Of a stretch of DNA of 64,000 nt, positions 8,364 to 19,683 are shown piece by piece. The stretch covers positions 1 through 64,000 of the forward strand of contig CAMAVU010000003.1 of the NCBI GenBank assembly GCA_945861935.1, given 5' to 3'. This stretch comes from Bifidobacterium breve (lineage in GTDB: Bacteria; Actinomycetota; Thermoleophilia; Miltoncostaeales; Miltoncostaeaceae). Under the pieces are notes generated by a model. The model was not told the origin of the DNA and searched no databases. It saw only the letters and a program-made list of their open reading frames with translations. Each line of letters starts with the position of its first letter. Positions within the stretch are counted from its first letter, which is position 1. A program made the translations under genes and the position numbers.

Positions 8364-9182
8364 ATGCCACTCAGCCGTATCGTTGTCGCCATCGACGGCA
8401 CCCGTGCGGGGTACGAGGCCGCGCGTCAGGCCGGCCGCCTCGTGTCGTCCGGCGGCACCATCCGGCTGCTGGCCATCGCGGACCCCTACTTCGCCGCGAT
8501 GAACACCTGGGCCGGCCAGCGTCTGGTCGCGGCAGAGGAGGTCGTGAGGAGCGACGGTGAACATCTGGCGAAGGATCGGCTCCTCGAGCGCGCCGCCGAG
8601 GCCGCGGGGGATGCCCGCTTACACATCCCTCCGGGCATAACGGTGGAATGCGCTGTGGTGGAGGGCACCACGCACGACGTGCTCGTGGAGGCCTCACACG
8701 ATGCCAGCGTGCTGGCGCTCGGCAGCCACGGTGGCGGACGCATGACCGGTCTGGTACTTGCGGACACCGCCACCGACATGCTGCGCAACGCCGCGTGCTC
8801 CGTGCTGGTGGCGCGCCCACCGTTCGATGAGGACGACTTCCCGCGCACCATCGCCGTGGCGGTGGAGGGATCGGCGCCGTCGCTCGAGGCCCTCGAGGTG
8901 GCGCGCCAGATCGAGGTGCAATGCGGGGGCCGCCCGCGCCTGCGTGTGCTCACGGTGGGGCCGGTGCCCGGTGGTGCCGTCGCGCCCGGCCCGTTTGGCG
9001 ACATCCCGGTGGAGGCCCTTCGCGGGCGTGCCGCGGACGCGATTGCCAGGGTCGGCGAAGGCGTGGACCTGATCGTGATGGGTTCCCGCTGGCTCAAGGG
9101 TGCGCGCGCTCTGGGCAGCGTGTCGGAGAGAGTGGCCCACAAAGCGGCTTCGTCGGTGCTGGTCATCCGCTCGCGCGCGTGA
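8364..9182 (+). CDS. Tandem universal stress protein (two UspA domains)
   Basis: 272 aa with two Usp folds, about 1-150 and 158-272. Domain 1 begins RIVVAIDGT and has GSHGGGRMTG; domain 2 begins TIAVAVEGS and has GSRWLKGARALGSVSE ahead of SVLVIRS. These glycine-rich loops fit the G-x2-G-x9-G(S/T) ATP-binding pattern, clearest in domain 2. Such proteins are cytoplasmic nucleotide-binding factors linked to starvation, hypoxia or redox stress. A 232-bp gap precedes it, so it likely has its own promoter, and the next gene starts within its stop codon. Confidence 0.92.
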   Translation: MPLSRIVVAIDGTRAGYEAARQAGRLVSSGGTIRLLAIADPYFAAMNTWAGQRLVAAEEVVRSDGEHLAKDRLLERAAEAAGDARLHIPPGITVECAVVEGTTHDVLVEASHDASVLALGSHGGGRMTGLVLADTATDMLRNAACSVLVARPPFDEDDFPRTIAVAVEGSAPSLEALEVARQIEVQCGGRPRLRVLTVGPVPGGAVAPGPFGDIPVEALRGRAADAIARVGEGVDLIVMGSRWLKGARALGSVSERVAHKAASSVLVIRSRA

Positions 9183-10033
9183 TCCTGCACAACGACGCGG
9201 GGCTGGCCATCGGCGGGGCCGTATGGATGCACCTGACGGACATCCCGGGCGACATCCACCCCTGCGGTGAGGCGGCATTCCCGCTGGACGGGGACCCCTA
9301 TGCGCTGATCGACGAGATCCACGTGAACGGGACGCAGGCGCTGCCGAGCCGCGACCCACGGCCGGAGCGCACCTTCATCACCATCACACCGGAGGAACCG
9401 GGGCTACCGACCCTGGCGGTGAGTGCGAGCGGCATCGCGGCCCTGCTGCCGCGCGTGCAGGGCACGGCGCTCCCGGACGTGGATGCCGGCGAGGTCATCG
9501 GCCACCACGCCGACGCGGAGGCCATCGCCCGGGCGTGGGGGCGATGGCTGTGCCCGCGCGACGCCTGGCGGCGTGCCTTCCGTCAGGCGAGGGCCGACCC
9601 GGGTGGGACCTGCTGGGAGGTCATCGCCCCCGGATGCGCCATCGCCGTGGTGCAGGCACGCCCGGGCGGGATCGCCGTGCCCGACCTGACGCGCGGCCCC
9701 ATGGATGCCTCGGCGGCCGTGCGGGTCCACCCGTCGCGAGGCGGATGGTGGCGCGAGTGGGACTACGCCGGCGATGTGATCGACCGCGTGGTGGCGCTGA
9801 TCGCCGTGGCACCCGGCGCGTGGGACGGGATCGCGGAGGTGGCGATCCCCGACGAGGCGCCCACGCTGGCCTGGGACCAGGGCCGCCAGGCCATCGCAGG
9901 TGTGGTGGGCGGCATACCGGTGACAGTCACCGCCGAGGCCATCCTCGCCTTCGCGGCAGGCGAGGGGCTCACCCCTGCGGAAGCCGCCACGCTCATCCTG
10001 GTAGCCGACCTGCAGCGCTTCACCATCGGGTAA
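9179..10033 (+). CDS. Hypothetical protein, co-translated with the Usp gene
   Basis: 284 aa from GTG at 9179, overlapping the Usp stop (GTGA). The sequence looks like a soluble alpha/beta protein without signal peptide, membrane segment or known motif. It has an acidic N-terminal half and tryptophan-rich stretches (GGWWREW, CPRDAWRR). The 4-bp overlap makes a functional link with the stress protein likely. The stop codon TAA (10031-10033) overlaps the first unit of a three-copy repeat. I do not recognise a family. Confidence 0.7.
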   Translation: MILHNDAGLAIGGAVWMHLTDIPGDIHPCGEAAFPLDGDPYALIDEIHVNGTQALPSRDPRPERTFITITPEEPGLPTLAVSASGIAALLPRVQGTALPDVDAGEVIGHHADAEAIARAWGRWLCPRDAWRRAFRQARADPGGTCWEVIAPGCAIAVVQARPGGIAVPDLTRGPMDASAAVRVHPSRGGWWREWDYAGDVIDRVVALIAVAPGAWDGIAEVAIPDEAPTLAWDQGRQAIAGVVGGIPVTVTAEAILAFAAGEGLTPAEAATLILVADLQRFTIG

Positions 10034-10113
10034 CCGCGGGGACAGTCCCCAAACCCAACCGCGGGGACAGTCCCCAAACCCCCCCTCCCCCAACCGCGGG
10101 GACAGTCCCCCAC
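10032..10113. repeat. Three copies of an ACCGCGGGGACAGTCCCC repeat (REP-like, family B)
   Basis: Units begin at 10032, 10057 and 10092. Each carries AACCGCGGGGACAGTCCCC, whose core GGGGAC-A-GTCCCC is itself palindromic. The first two continue into AAACCC. The array starts inside the stop codon of the upstream gene and fills the gap to the convergent murI stop, so transcripts from either side would end in hairpins. The same core occurs inside the aldehyde dehydrogenase gene at 34.8 kb. Confidence 0.9.
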
Positions 10114-10118
10114 GCGGG

Positions 10119-10940
10119 CTAAGGGGTCGGGGCCGCGCCCGGGTCCACCTGCTCGACCTCACCGAACGGCATCTGCAGGAACCGGGACCCGATGGTGCGG
10201 AACGCCGTGGGGTCGCCCGAGCATGCGAACCGGTAGTTGCCCTCTCCGCCGTGTGCGAGGAGTCCCTGACGTTCCAGCGTGCCGGCGATCTCACGGGCGA
10301 TCTCCACGCCGGATGAGATAAGCGCCGCATCCGGCGGCACGTGCCGGCGGATGAGCCGCTCCACCATCGGGTAGTGCGTGCACCCGAGGATGACCGTGTC
10401 CACATCAGCGTCACGAAGCGGCTGGGTGTATTCGCGCACCATGTCCACCACCGACTGGTCGAACGGGTCGCCACTCTGGATGGCGGGGGCGAGCCGCGGG
10501 CACGGCACGGCGGTCACCCGGGCGCCTGCATCGTGCGCGGCGATCATCCGCTGGTACGACCCGCTCGCCACCGTGGCCTCGGTCGCCAGCAGGCCGATGC
10601 GGCGGGTACGGCTGCTCTGCACCGCCGCGTGGCTCTCCGCGGTCATCACACCGATCACCGGCTCGTCCACATGGGTCTGCAGGTGCGCCAGCGCGGCGGC
10701 GGTGGCCGTGTTGCAGGCCACCACGATCATCTTGACGTCCTGCGAGAGCAGCCAGGCCGCGATGGCGTCGGCCCGGGAGCGCAGGTCGTCGGCCGACCGG
10801 TCGCCATACGGAAACCAGTGGGTGTCACCGAAGTAGATGAAGTCCTCGGAGGGCAGCCGTGCCAGCAGCTCGTCGAGCACGGTGAGCCCACCCACGCCGG
10901 AGTCGAAGACCCCGATGGGCCTTGTCGCATTACGGTCCAT
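10119..10940 (-). CDS. murI: Glutamate racemase
   Basis: 273 aa from ATG at 10940 (MDRNATRPIG); a longer open frame upstream lacks homology-like sequence. The core IGVFDSGVGGLTV, YFGDT..PYG, the first catalytic cysteine in VVACNTATAAAL and the second in VILGCTHYPM are all present. The enzyme interconverts L- and D-glutamate to supply D-Glu for peptidoglycan. In many actinobacteria murI lies close to rph and rdgB; here it is about 4 kb away on the other strand. It is convergent with the hypothetical gene across the repeat array. Confidence 0.96.
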   Translation of the reverse strand: MDRNATRPIGVFDSGVGGLTVLDELLARLPSEDFIYFGDTHWFPYGDRSADDLRSRADAIAAWLLSQDVKMIVVACNTATAAALAHLQTHVDEPVIGVMTAESHAAVQSSRTRRIGLLATEATVASGSYQRMIAAHDAGARVTAVPCPRLAPAIQSGDPFDQSVVDMVREYTQPLRDADVDTVILGCTHYPMVERLIRRHVPPDAALISSGVEIAREIAGTLERQGLLAHGGEGNYRFACSGDPTAFRTIGSRFLQMPFGEVEQVDPGAAPTP

Positions 10941-11006
10941 TCCCCCACACGATAGAGGCACAAGGGGGGCGCCTCCGCATTCCGGCACCCCCTACCATCC
11001 GCCGCC

Positions 11007-12446
11007 GTGCCCGGAACCGACACCATGCCCGCTCCGCCGCGTCGCAAGAACCTCATCCTGGTGCTGGCATGCCTGGGGCAGTTCATGGTGGTGCTCGACG
11101 TCGCAGTGGTCAATGTGGCGCTGCCGGTGATGCGCGTTGACCTGACGTTCAGCCCCACCGGCCTTCAGTGGGTGGTCAACGCCTACACGCTGACCTACGC
11201 CGGGTTCCTGCTGCTTGGTGGCCGGATCGCCGACCTCTTCGGGCGCAGGCGAATGTTCCTCGTCGGCCTGTTGGTGTTCACAGTGGCCAGCCTGGTGTGC
11301 GGGCTGGCCCCGAGCGGCTGGGCGATGATCACCGCGCGTGCCGTGCAGGGCATCGGTGCGGCCATCCTCTCGCCGGTCACGCTCACCATCGTCACCACCA
11401 CGTTCACCGAGGCCCGCGAGCGATCCCGGGCACTCGGCGTGTGGAGCGCATCGCTCGCCACCGGTGGCGCGATGGGTGTGCTGGTCGGCGGCCTCCTCAC
11501 CGACCTGCTGTCGTGGCGCTGGATCTTCCTCATCAACATCCCGGTAGGCGTCGTGGGGCTCATCGTGGGCCGGTGGGTCATCCCCGAGAGCCGGGGCGCC
11601 GGCGCGGGCCAGAGGCTCGACATCGCCGGTGCCGTGGCCATCACGCTCTCGCTCACCTCTCTGGTATTCGGCATCGTGCAGACCGCGACGCACGGATGGG
11701 CGTCGCCCATGACCTGGGCGCCGATTCTCGCGGCCGTGGTGCTGCTCGTCGCCTTCGTGGTGATCGAGATCACGGTGGCGTCGTCGCCCATCGCGCCCCT
11801 CCGGCTGCTGCGCACCCGCGCGCTGGCGGGCGCGAACATCGCGGTGGCCTGCGTGGGCGGCTCGATGTTCGCCATGTGGTACTTCGTGTCGCTCTACCTT
11901 CAGGAGGTACTCGGCCTCTCACCGCTGCAGGCCGGGCTGGGCTTCATCCCCGCCGCGTTGGTCATCATCGTGGGTGCGCAAATCGCCGGACGCGTGATGC
12001 CCCGCACCGGGCCCATGCCGATCCTCGCCGTCGCCGGTTCGGTGATCGCCGTCTCGCTCTGGTGGATGTCGCACCTGTCCGCCGACGGCTCGTACTGGGC
12101 GGACATCGTCGGACCCATCTCGCTGGTGTCACTGGGTCTCGGCCTGTCGTTCCCGGCCGCGACCTATGCCGCGATGTCGGCGGTCCCGCCCGAACTGGCC
12201 GGGCTGGCATCCGGCGTGGTAAACGCCTCGCGTCAGGTGGGCGGCGCCATCGGCCTCGCCATCCTGGCCACCATCGCCGCCAATCATGCCGCCACCGCGA
12301 GCGCCACCGTGAGCATGTCGGCGGCACTGACCGACGGCTATGGCTTCGCCATTCTCGTTGGCGCCGTCATTGCCCTGGGCGTGGTGGCCGCGGCATTCCT
12401 CATCCCCCACTCACGCCCCGAACGGATGGGACCGACCGACGCCTGA
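11007..12446 (+). CDS. DHA2-family MFS drug exporter (EmrB/QacA type)
   Basis: 479 aa; GTG at 11007 or ATG at 11025 could both start it, and the first helix begins soon after. About 14 transmembrane helices are seen. The first is followed by the DHA2 signature LDVAVVNVALPVM and the loop GGRIADLFGRRR; helix 5 has the antiporter-like LAT-GGAMG-LVGG pattern. It should be a proton-coupled efflux pump for drugs or lipophilic compounds in the cytoplasmic membrane. It is divergent from murI, with 66 bp between starts. No adjacent TetR or MarR regulator is present. Confidence 0.93.
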   Translation: MPGTDTMPAPPRRKNLILVLACLGQFMVVLDVAVVNVALPVMRVDLTFSPTGLQWVVNAYTLTYAGFLLLGGRIADLFGRRRMFLVGLLVFTVASLVCGLAPSGWAMITARAVQGIGAAILSPVTLTIVTTTFTEARERSRALGVWSASLATGGAMGVLVGGLLTDLLSWRWIFLINIPVGVVGLIVGRWVIPESRGAGAGQRLDIAGAVAITLSLTSLVFGIVQTATHGWASPMTWAPILAAVVLLVAFVVIEITVASSPIAPLRLLRTRALAGANIAVACVGGSMFAMWYFVSLYLQEVLGLSPLQAGLGFIPAALVIIVGAQIAGRVMPRTGPMPILAVAGSVIAVSLWWMSHLSADGSYWADIVGPISLVSLGLGLSFPAATYAAMSAVPPELAGLASGVVNASRQVGGAIGLAILATIAANHAATASATVSMSAALTDGYGFAILVGAVIALGVVAAAFLIPHSRPERMGPTDA

Positions 12447-12471
12447 GACCCCGGTGCCCTGGCGGCGCCAG

Positions 12472-12496
12472 TGCGTCGCACGGCCCATGCGACGCA
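12472..12496. terminator. Hairpin between convergent genes
   Basis: TGCGTCGCA (12472-12480) pairs perfectly with 12488-12496 across a 7-nt loop. It is 26 bp past the exporter stop and faces the convergent flavin reductase. There is no T-run, so intrinsic termination is possible but unproven. Confidence 0.4.
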
Positions 12497-12613
12497 GGAT
12501 GGTCGGCAACATGGACGGGGTGAGTCCACCCGCCGCTCGAACGGCCGCCGACATGCCCACGCCGAACTGGTTGGTCACCGTGTCGCCGTTGATGATGAAG
12601 GCGGCGACAGCCT

Positions 12614-13117
12614 CTAGGTCAGATCAAGCCGACGGTAGCCACCCTGCCACCAGGCGAGGGGATCGCCATCGGCCACCGTTGCACCGATGACCCGGCCCAC
12701 CAGAATCGAGTGGTCGCCGCCGTCGGTGACCGCGTGGTGCTCGCACGCGAGGCGCGCCAGAGTGCCGGGGAGCAGCGGTATGCCGAGCGGCCCCTCCTCG
12801 ACCTCGAGGCCGTCGAACCGGTCCGACCGGTTGAACGCGAATGTGTTCGACAGGTCCTCCTGCGCTGCCCCGAGGATGTGCACGCCGAATCCCGGCGCCC
12901 CAACAAGGTGATCGTGGTGTGACGACGCCTGGCCGATGCACACCAAGACGAGCGGCGGGTGCAATGACAGCGACGAGAACGCAGATGCCGTGAGCCCCAC
13001 CGGGCCGTCGGGCCCCTGGGCGGTCACCACCGTGATCCCGCTGGCCCAGCGGCCGAGGGCCGCCTTGAACGCGTCGGGGTTGACGGCCGCACGGCCGGGC
13101 TCCTGATGCACGCTCAC
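12614..13117 (-). CDS. Flavin reductase-like, FMN-binding split-barrel protein
   Basis: 167 aa from GTG at 13117 (VSVHQEPG); the frame stays open to 13177 but the extra residues look non-homologous. The fold is recognised from the start FKAALGRWASGITVVTA, GLTASAFSSLSLHPPLVLVCI, SSHHD, FGVHILG and the tail GDHSILVGRVIG. Members reduce FMN or FAD with NAD(P)H to feed two-component monooxygenases, or act as stand-alone oxidoreductases. No partner monooxygenase is nearby. An F420 link cannot be decided from sequence, though F420 genes occur 40 kb away. Confidence 0.88.
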   Translation of the reverse strand: MSVHQEPGRAAVNPDAFKAALGRWASGITVVTAQGPDGPVGLTASAFSSLSLHPPLVLVCIGQASSHHDHLVGAPGFGVHILGAAQEDLSNTFAFNRSDRFDGLEVEEGPLGIPLLPGTLARLACEHHAVTDGGDHSILVGRVIGATVADGDPLAWWQGGYRRLDLT

Positions 13118-13313
13118 GCGACTGACTGTAACGGCCGACAGGGAGTCGCGATGGATCCTGCCGCAGATCGCGGCCACACACGCAATCGTCCGTGCGCGTG
13201 ACCGCAGCGCATCGCCGCGCGGCAGGGTTCAGCCGTCGGCCTGATCGTGGAGCAGAACGCCATGCCGGGTTCGTGGCGTCGCCGTGAACCGGCGGACGCC
13301 GCGAACCCGGGTA

Positions 13314-13508
13314 CTACTCGGACCCTGTGCCGGCGGTTGAGGGCTGGAGCGGCTTGACGACGAGCACCACGATGAGGGCGATCAACGGGAGGAACACGGC
13401 GAAGAGGCCAAAGCCAAGTTGGCTCCGGTTCTTGTTCCCGGCGATGCCCATGGTGACGAAGATCAGGGCAATCCAGATGATTACGGAGATGATGTAGAGG
13501 ATGATCAT
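13314..13508 (-). CDS. Small two-helix membrane protein
   Basis: 64 aa from ATG at 13508. Two hydrophobic segments (about 2-22 and 36-54) are joined by a basic loop, GNKNRSQLG. The sequence is strongly protein-like compared with the surrounding DNA, and a longer frame upstream runs through the riboswitch on the opposite strand and is spurious. Function is unknown; it resembles the many small inner-membrane proteins of actinobacteria. Its promoter region must sit back to back with that of the glycine riboswitch. Confidence 0.65.
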   Translation of the reverse strand: MIILYIISVIIWIALIFVTMGIAGNKNRSQLGFGLFAVFLPLIALIVVLVVKPLQPSTAGTGSE

Positions 13509-13555
13509 GGGTGGGACCCTACCGGGGCGTCCGGGGGACCCTGATACGGTCCGAG

Positions 13556-13742
13556 AACCGATCGCCCGCCGTGGGAGAGTCCGGCTCCGAGCCGGCGCCG
13601 AAGGAGCAACCGCCCCGGAATCTCTCAGGCACCCGGACCGTGGTGGGCGCGGTAACGCTGGAGAGAGGGTGGACCACCACCCCGCCGATGGGGAAAGCCC
13701 TTCTGGGGTGAATCTCTCAGGCAGACGGACAGCGGGGGCTCT
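13556..13742 (+). promoter_or_regulatory. Tandem glycine riboswitch upstream of gcvP
   Basis: Two aptamers in series. The first has GGGAGAG (13573-13579), GCCGAAGGAGCAA (13597-13609) and AATCTCTCAGGC (13619-13630). The second has GGAGAGAG (13660-13667), GCCGATGGGGAAAGC (13684-13698) and AATCTCTCAGGC (13711-13722). These are the conserved glycine (gcvT-type) aptamer blocks, and the pair ends 25 bp before the gcvP start. Known members turn on glycine cleavage genes when glycine is plentiful. The short distance to the Shine-Dalgarno sequence (GAGCGAGGAG) suggests translational control or an overlapping terminator; no separate terminator hairpin with a T-run was seen. Confidence 0.95.
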
Positions 13743-13766
13743 GATCGCAACCGAGCGAGGAGCAGC

Positions 13767-16649
<2,883 letters not shown>

Positions 16650-16728
16650 TCGGTTCCCGCCCGGGACACCCGTATCTCCTGCGACGGCGGGGGCCCGGCC
16701 CGGCGGAGACGGGGCGCAGGGCAGGGGG

Positions 16729-18582
16729 TCAGGTGGTCAGGCGCCGGTACAGCTGGGGAAGCTTCTGCGGCAACGTGCGGACGTCGTCGATCACCACGAA
16801 GTTGGCGTCCGAGTACATCTGCGGGAGGTAGTCCGCACCCTCCTGATCCACCGTGACGCAGAAGAGGTGGATCTTCTCGCGCCGCGCCTCGCGCAGCGCC
16901 ATCTGGGTGTCGGCCTGGGCGTAGGCGTTGTCCTGGTAGGTGTCCGAGTCGTACGGCTTGCCGTCGGTCAGCAGGATCATGATCTTGACGTTGCTGTCCA
17001 CACCCATCAGCCGCTTCGTGGTGTGGCGGATGGCCGGACCCATGCGTGTCTTGCTGCGGCCGTAGATGCCGCCGATGCGCGACCGCACGCGGTCGTCGTA
17101 GCGCTCGCCGAGTTCCTTCACCGTGTAGAACTGCGCGTCGTCGCGACCATTGCCCGAGAACCCGTAAATGGCGTACTCGTCGCGGATCGCCTCGAGGGCC
17201 TCGCACATCAGCAGCAGGCCCTCCTTCTCGATGTCGATGACCCGCTTACGGTTGTCGATCTTCCGGGCAGTGGAGGACGACATATCCACGAGGAAGGCCG
17301 TGGTGACATCGCGGTCCTTCTTGTCGCGCTTGATGTACACGCGCTCGGTGGGCGTGATACGCGCCCTCCGGTCAACCACGTGCTCGACGAGGCCGTCCAG
17401 GTCGAGGTCGTCGCCCTCGGTCTGGAAGCGCATCTTCCGCATGCGCTCGGGGCGCATCAACTGGAAGTTCCGACGGATCTGGGTGACCACGCCGCCGAAC
17501 TCGTGGAAGGTCGCCGCCACGAACGCCGGCACCTCGCGGGTCGAGCGCGTCTCGCGCAGCGTGCACCACGACGGGCGGTAGTCCTCGATGCGGTGGTCCC
17601 ACTCGTCGTACATGAAGACCTGCGTGCCCATGTCCTCCTCGACCTCGTCCTCGCCCTGGGCGACAACGGGGCCGGGGGTCTCGGGGGTCATGCCACCGGG
17701 CGAGTCGGGCGAGTCCTCGCCCTCCGCGTCGCTCCCACGGCCGGACTCGTCCATGTCGGTGTCGGTGTCGGACTTCTGGGCGAGCCCGTCCTCCTCCTCG
17801 CCGTCCGGGGCCTGCTGGGCGTGCATCACGTTGTCGGCAGCCTCCAGGGACTCCGCCTCGGCGTCCTCCCCCTTCCCGCCGTCCTTGTCCGGGTCGCCCT
17901 CGGCACCCTCGGCCTCGATCTGATCCTGCGCCAGACTCTCGGGCTGGACCAGCTCCTCCATGACCGGGGGCACGAACGGAGGCATCTCCAGAGGGCGGTA
18001 TTCGTCGAGCGCGTTGACCTCGACGTCACCTGCGTCCCGGTCGCCGTCGGGCGAGTCGTCGGGCGTGCTGGCCTGCTGCTGCATCGCCTCCTCGGAGAAC
18101 GGCTGGGTGATTCCGCGGCGCCCGGCCTGCATGACCTCATCAATCATTCCGTAGATGCGCGCAGTCACCCGGGCGGTGTCGGCCACCGTGGCGCCCTCGT
18201 CCCCGATATCGGCCAGGAGCGCGATCGCGCCCTCGCTGGCCTGACGGACGTGGGGCGCCATCTCGCTGAAGGGTGGCTCCCCGGCCATCGTTGACACCAT
18301 GAGAGCGTCGATCACCTGGCCGACCTCGGGCAGGTCGGCCGACGAGGTACCCGTTTCCGCGCGGCGGAGCAGCGTCTGCTCCTGAATCAGGTCAAGGTCA
18401 CGGCGGATGCCGGGGTAGGCCCGGCGGATGATGGCCTCGATGCGCTGACCCTCGACGATGTTGAAGATGTCGCGCGCGAGCGCCGACGCCGGGAACATGC
18501 CGTAGAACTTCGTGAGGTCACTCTCGCGGCGCCACGCAGCCTCCGCCGGGGCGGTCGGGAACGGGCTCTCCCTCGTGCTCAT
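16729..18582 (-). CDS. VWA-domain protein, NorD/CbbO-like C-terminal part
   Basis: 617 aa. An N-terminal helical region (1-190) is followed by a long, very acidic, low-complexity linker (about 175-330). A von Willebrand factor A domain occupies 420-617 with an intact MIDAS: DMSSS at 433-437, a Thr in SKTRMGPA and Asp540 in LLTDGKP. The arrangement matches the C-terminal half of NorD/CbbO proteins. These pair with CbbQ/NorQ AAA+ ATPases to remodel metalloenzymes such as NO reductase or Rubisco. It overlaps the upstream gene by 4 bp (ATGA) and is the last gene of the operon. No Nor, Nir or Rubisco gene is in the window, so the client is unknown. Confidence 0.88.
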   Translation of the reverse strand: MSTRESPFPTAPAEAAWRRESDLTKFYGMFPASALARDIFNIVEGQRIEAIIRRAYPGIRRDLDLIQEQTLLRRAETGTSSADLPEVGQVIDALMVSTMAGEPPFSEMAPHVRQASEGAIALLADIGDEGATVADTARVTARIYGMIDEVMQAGRRGITQPFSEEAMQQQASTPDDSPDGDRDAGDVEVNALDEYRPLEMPPFVPPVMEELVQPESLAQDQIEAEGAEGDPDKDGGKGEDAEAESLEAADNVMHAQQAPDGEEEDGLAQKSDTDTDMDESGRGSDAEGEDSPDSPGGMTPETPGPVVAQGEDEVEEDMGTQVFMYDEWDHRIEDYRPSWCTLRETRSTREVPAFVAATFHEFGGVVTQIRRNFQLMRPERMRKMRFQTEGDDLDLDGLVEHVVDRRARITPTERVYIKRDKKDRDVTTAFLVDMSSSTARKIDNRKRVIDIEKEGLLLMCEALEAIRDEYAIYGFSGNGRDDAQFYTVKELGERYDDRVRSRIGGIYGRSKTRMGPAIRHTTKRLMGVDSNVKIMILLTDGKPYDSDTYQDNAYAQADTQMALREARREKIHLFCVTVDQEGADYLPQMYSDANFVVIDDVRTLPQKLPQLYRRLTT

Positions 18583-19673
18583 TTCGCCCCCGGCCCGTAC
18601 TTCGCGCCCAGATCGGCGACGGTCTCGGGAATCTGCTCGAGGCTGAAGCGGTACGTGCCGAACTCGATCCGCGCAGCGCCGTGTGCGGCCGCGACCTTGT
18701 ACGCGACGAAGTTCCGGTCGTCGTCCCGGAAGAAGCGCATGTCGGCGGGAAGCATGATGTGGTCCGGTCCGAACCGGTCCACCGTGTCCATCTCGTCGAT
18801 TGCGCGCACCGCAACATCACGCCCCGAGAGCGCCGTGGCGTACAACTTGAGCACGCGGGCCACCTTGCGCAGCGCCAGCCCCTCGCGCAGTTCCTCGAGG
18901 ACCTCGAGCGAGTACTTGGACCCCATCCGGAAGTACCCGCGTCCGACCTCCTTGCTCTTCTCGAGCACGTCGAGGCCGCGGCGCACCCATGCGGAGGCCC
19001 CGTCGTGGGAAAGCCGCTCGCCGTTCAGCAGGTCGAGCAGGGTGTTCGACGCCTCAAGCGCCGCCTCGGGGTCGGCGGCGGCCACCAGCTGGACCTCCCG
19101 CAGATAGCAGTCGCGGTGCTTCGGGCGCAAGCGGGCGAGGATGGGAGGCAGGGCCGCGGCCAGTTCCTGGGCGTGCTTGCGCCGGCGCTCGTCGCGCCGG
19201 TCGCGTGCGGCGAGAAGCGACTTCAGTTCGGTCGCGCGCTGCTGCTTCGGCTCAACCTCGCGCAACTGGCGCTCAAGATCATCGAGTTCCGCGATGAAGG
19301 CCTGGGTGTCGGCGTCGTCCGGCGCCCCCGCGGTCGCCTCGCTCACGATCGCCACATACGCCTCAGCGAGGGTGGGATCGGGTGCGTGGTAGAGGTCGGG
19401 CAGTTGCTTGGCCACCTCGACGCCCGACTTCCACCCCACGTCGGCGATGGCGCGCACCTGGTCGAGATAGCGCTCGACGGCCGCGTCGTCCTGCTCCGCG
19501 AACAGGCGCGGGAGCTGGCGGGCGACCTCCACCCCCAGTTGGTACTTCAGGTCGGAGATCTCCTGGACGAGGCGCAGGTAGTCCTCGCGCCGGTCCTCGG
19601 GCACGGACGCGAGCATGTCGCGGCCCACATACATGCCGACGTTGCCCGCACCGCCTGGGCCCTGAGTGGACAC
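18579..19673 (-). CDS. Helical-repeat protein, NorD/CbbO N-terminal-like
   Basis: 364 aa from ATG at 19673, almost entirely helical, with no membrane segment. Internal repeats of about 35-40 residues are visible (EISDLKYQLGVEVARQLP versus AIADVGWKSGVEVAKQLP). A middle stretch with RHK and RPKHRDCYLREVQLVAAADPEAALEA-type helices follows, and then GYFRMGSKYSLEVLEELREGL. The last phrase and the order of helices resemble the N-terminal repeats of long NorD proteins, so this and the downstream VWA gene together look like one NorD split in two. It lies between the AAA+ gene (10 bp) and the VWA gene (4-bp overlap). Confidence 0.72.
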   Translation of the reverse strand: MSTQGPGGAGNVGMYVGRDMLASVPEDRREDYLRLVQEISDLKYQLGVEVARQLPRLFAEQDDAAVERYLDQVRAIADVGWKSGVEVAKQLPDLYHAPDPTLAEAYVAIVSEATAGAPDDADTQAFIAELDDLERQLREVEPKQQRATELKSLLAARDRRDERRRKHAQELAAALPPILARLRPKHRDCYLREVQLVAAADPEAALEASNTLLDLLNGERLSHDGASAWVRRGLDVLEKSKEVGRGYFRMGSKYSLEVLEELREGLALRKVARVLKLYATALSGRDVAVRAIDEMDTVDRFGPDHIMLPADMRFFRDDDRNFVAYKVAAAHGAARIEFGTYRFSLEQIPETVADLGAKYGPGAK

Positions 19674-19683
19674 CGGCCGGTAC

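Noticed and set aside
8128-8502. 124-aa open frame between the zinc-ribbon and Usp genes
   Set aside because: Proline/arginine-rich and running into the Usp gene in another phase; no ribosome-binding site.
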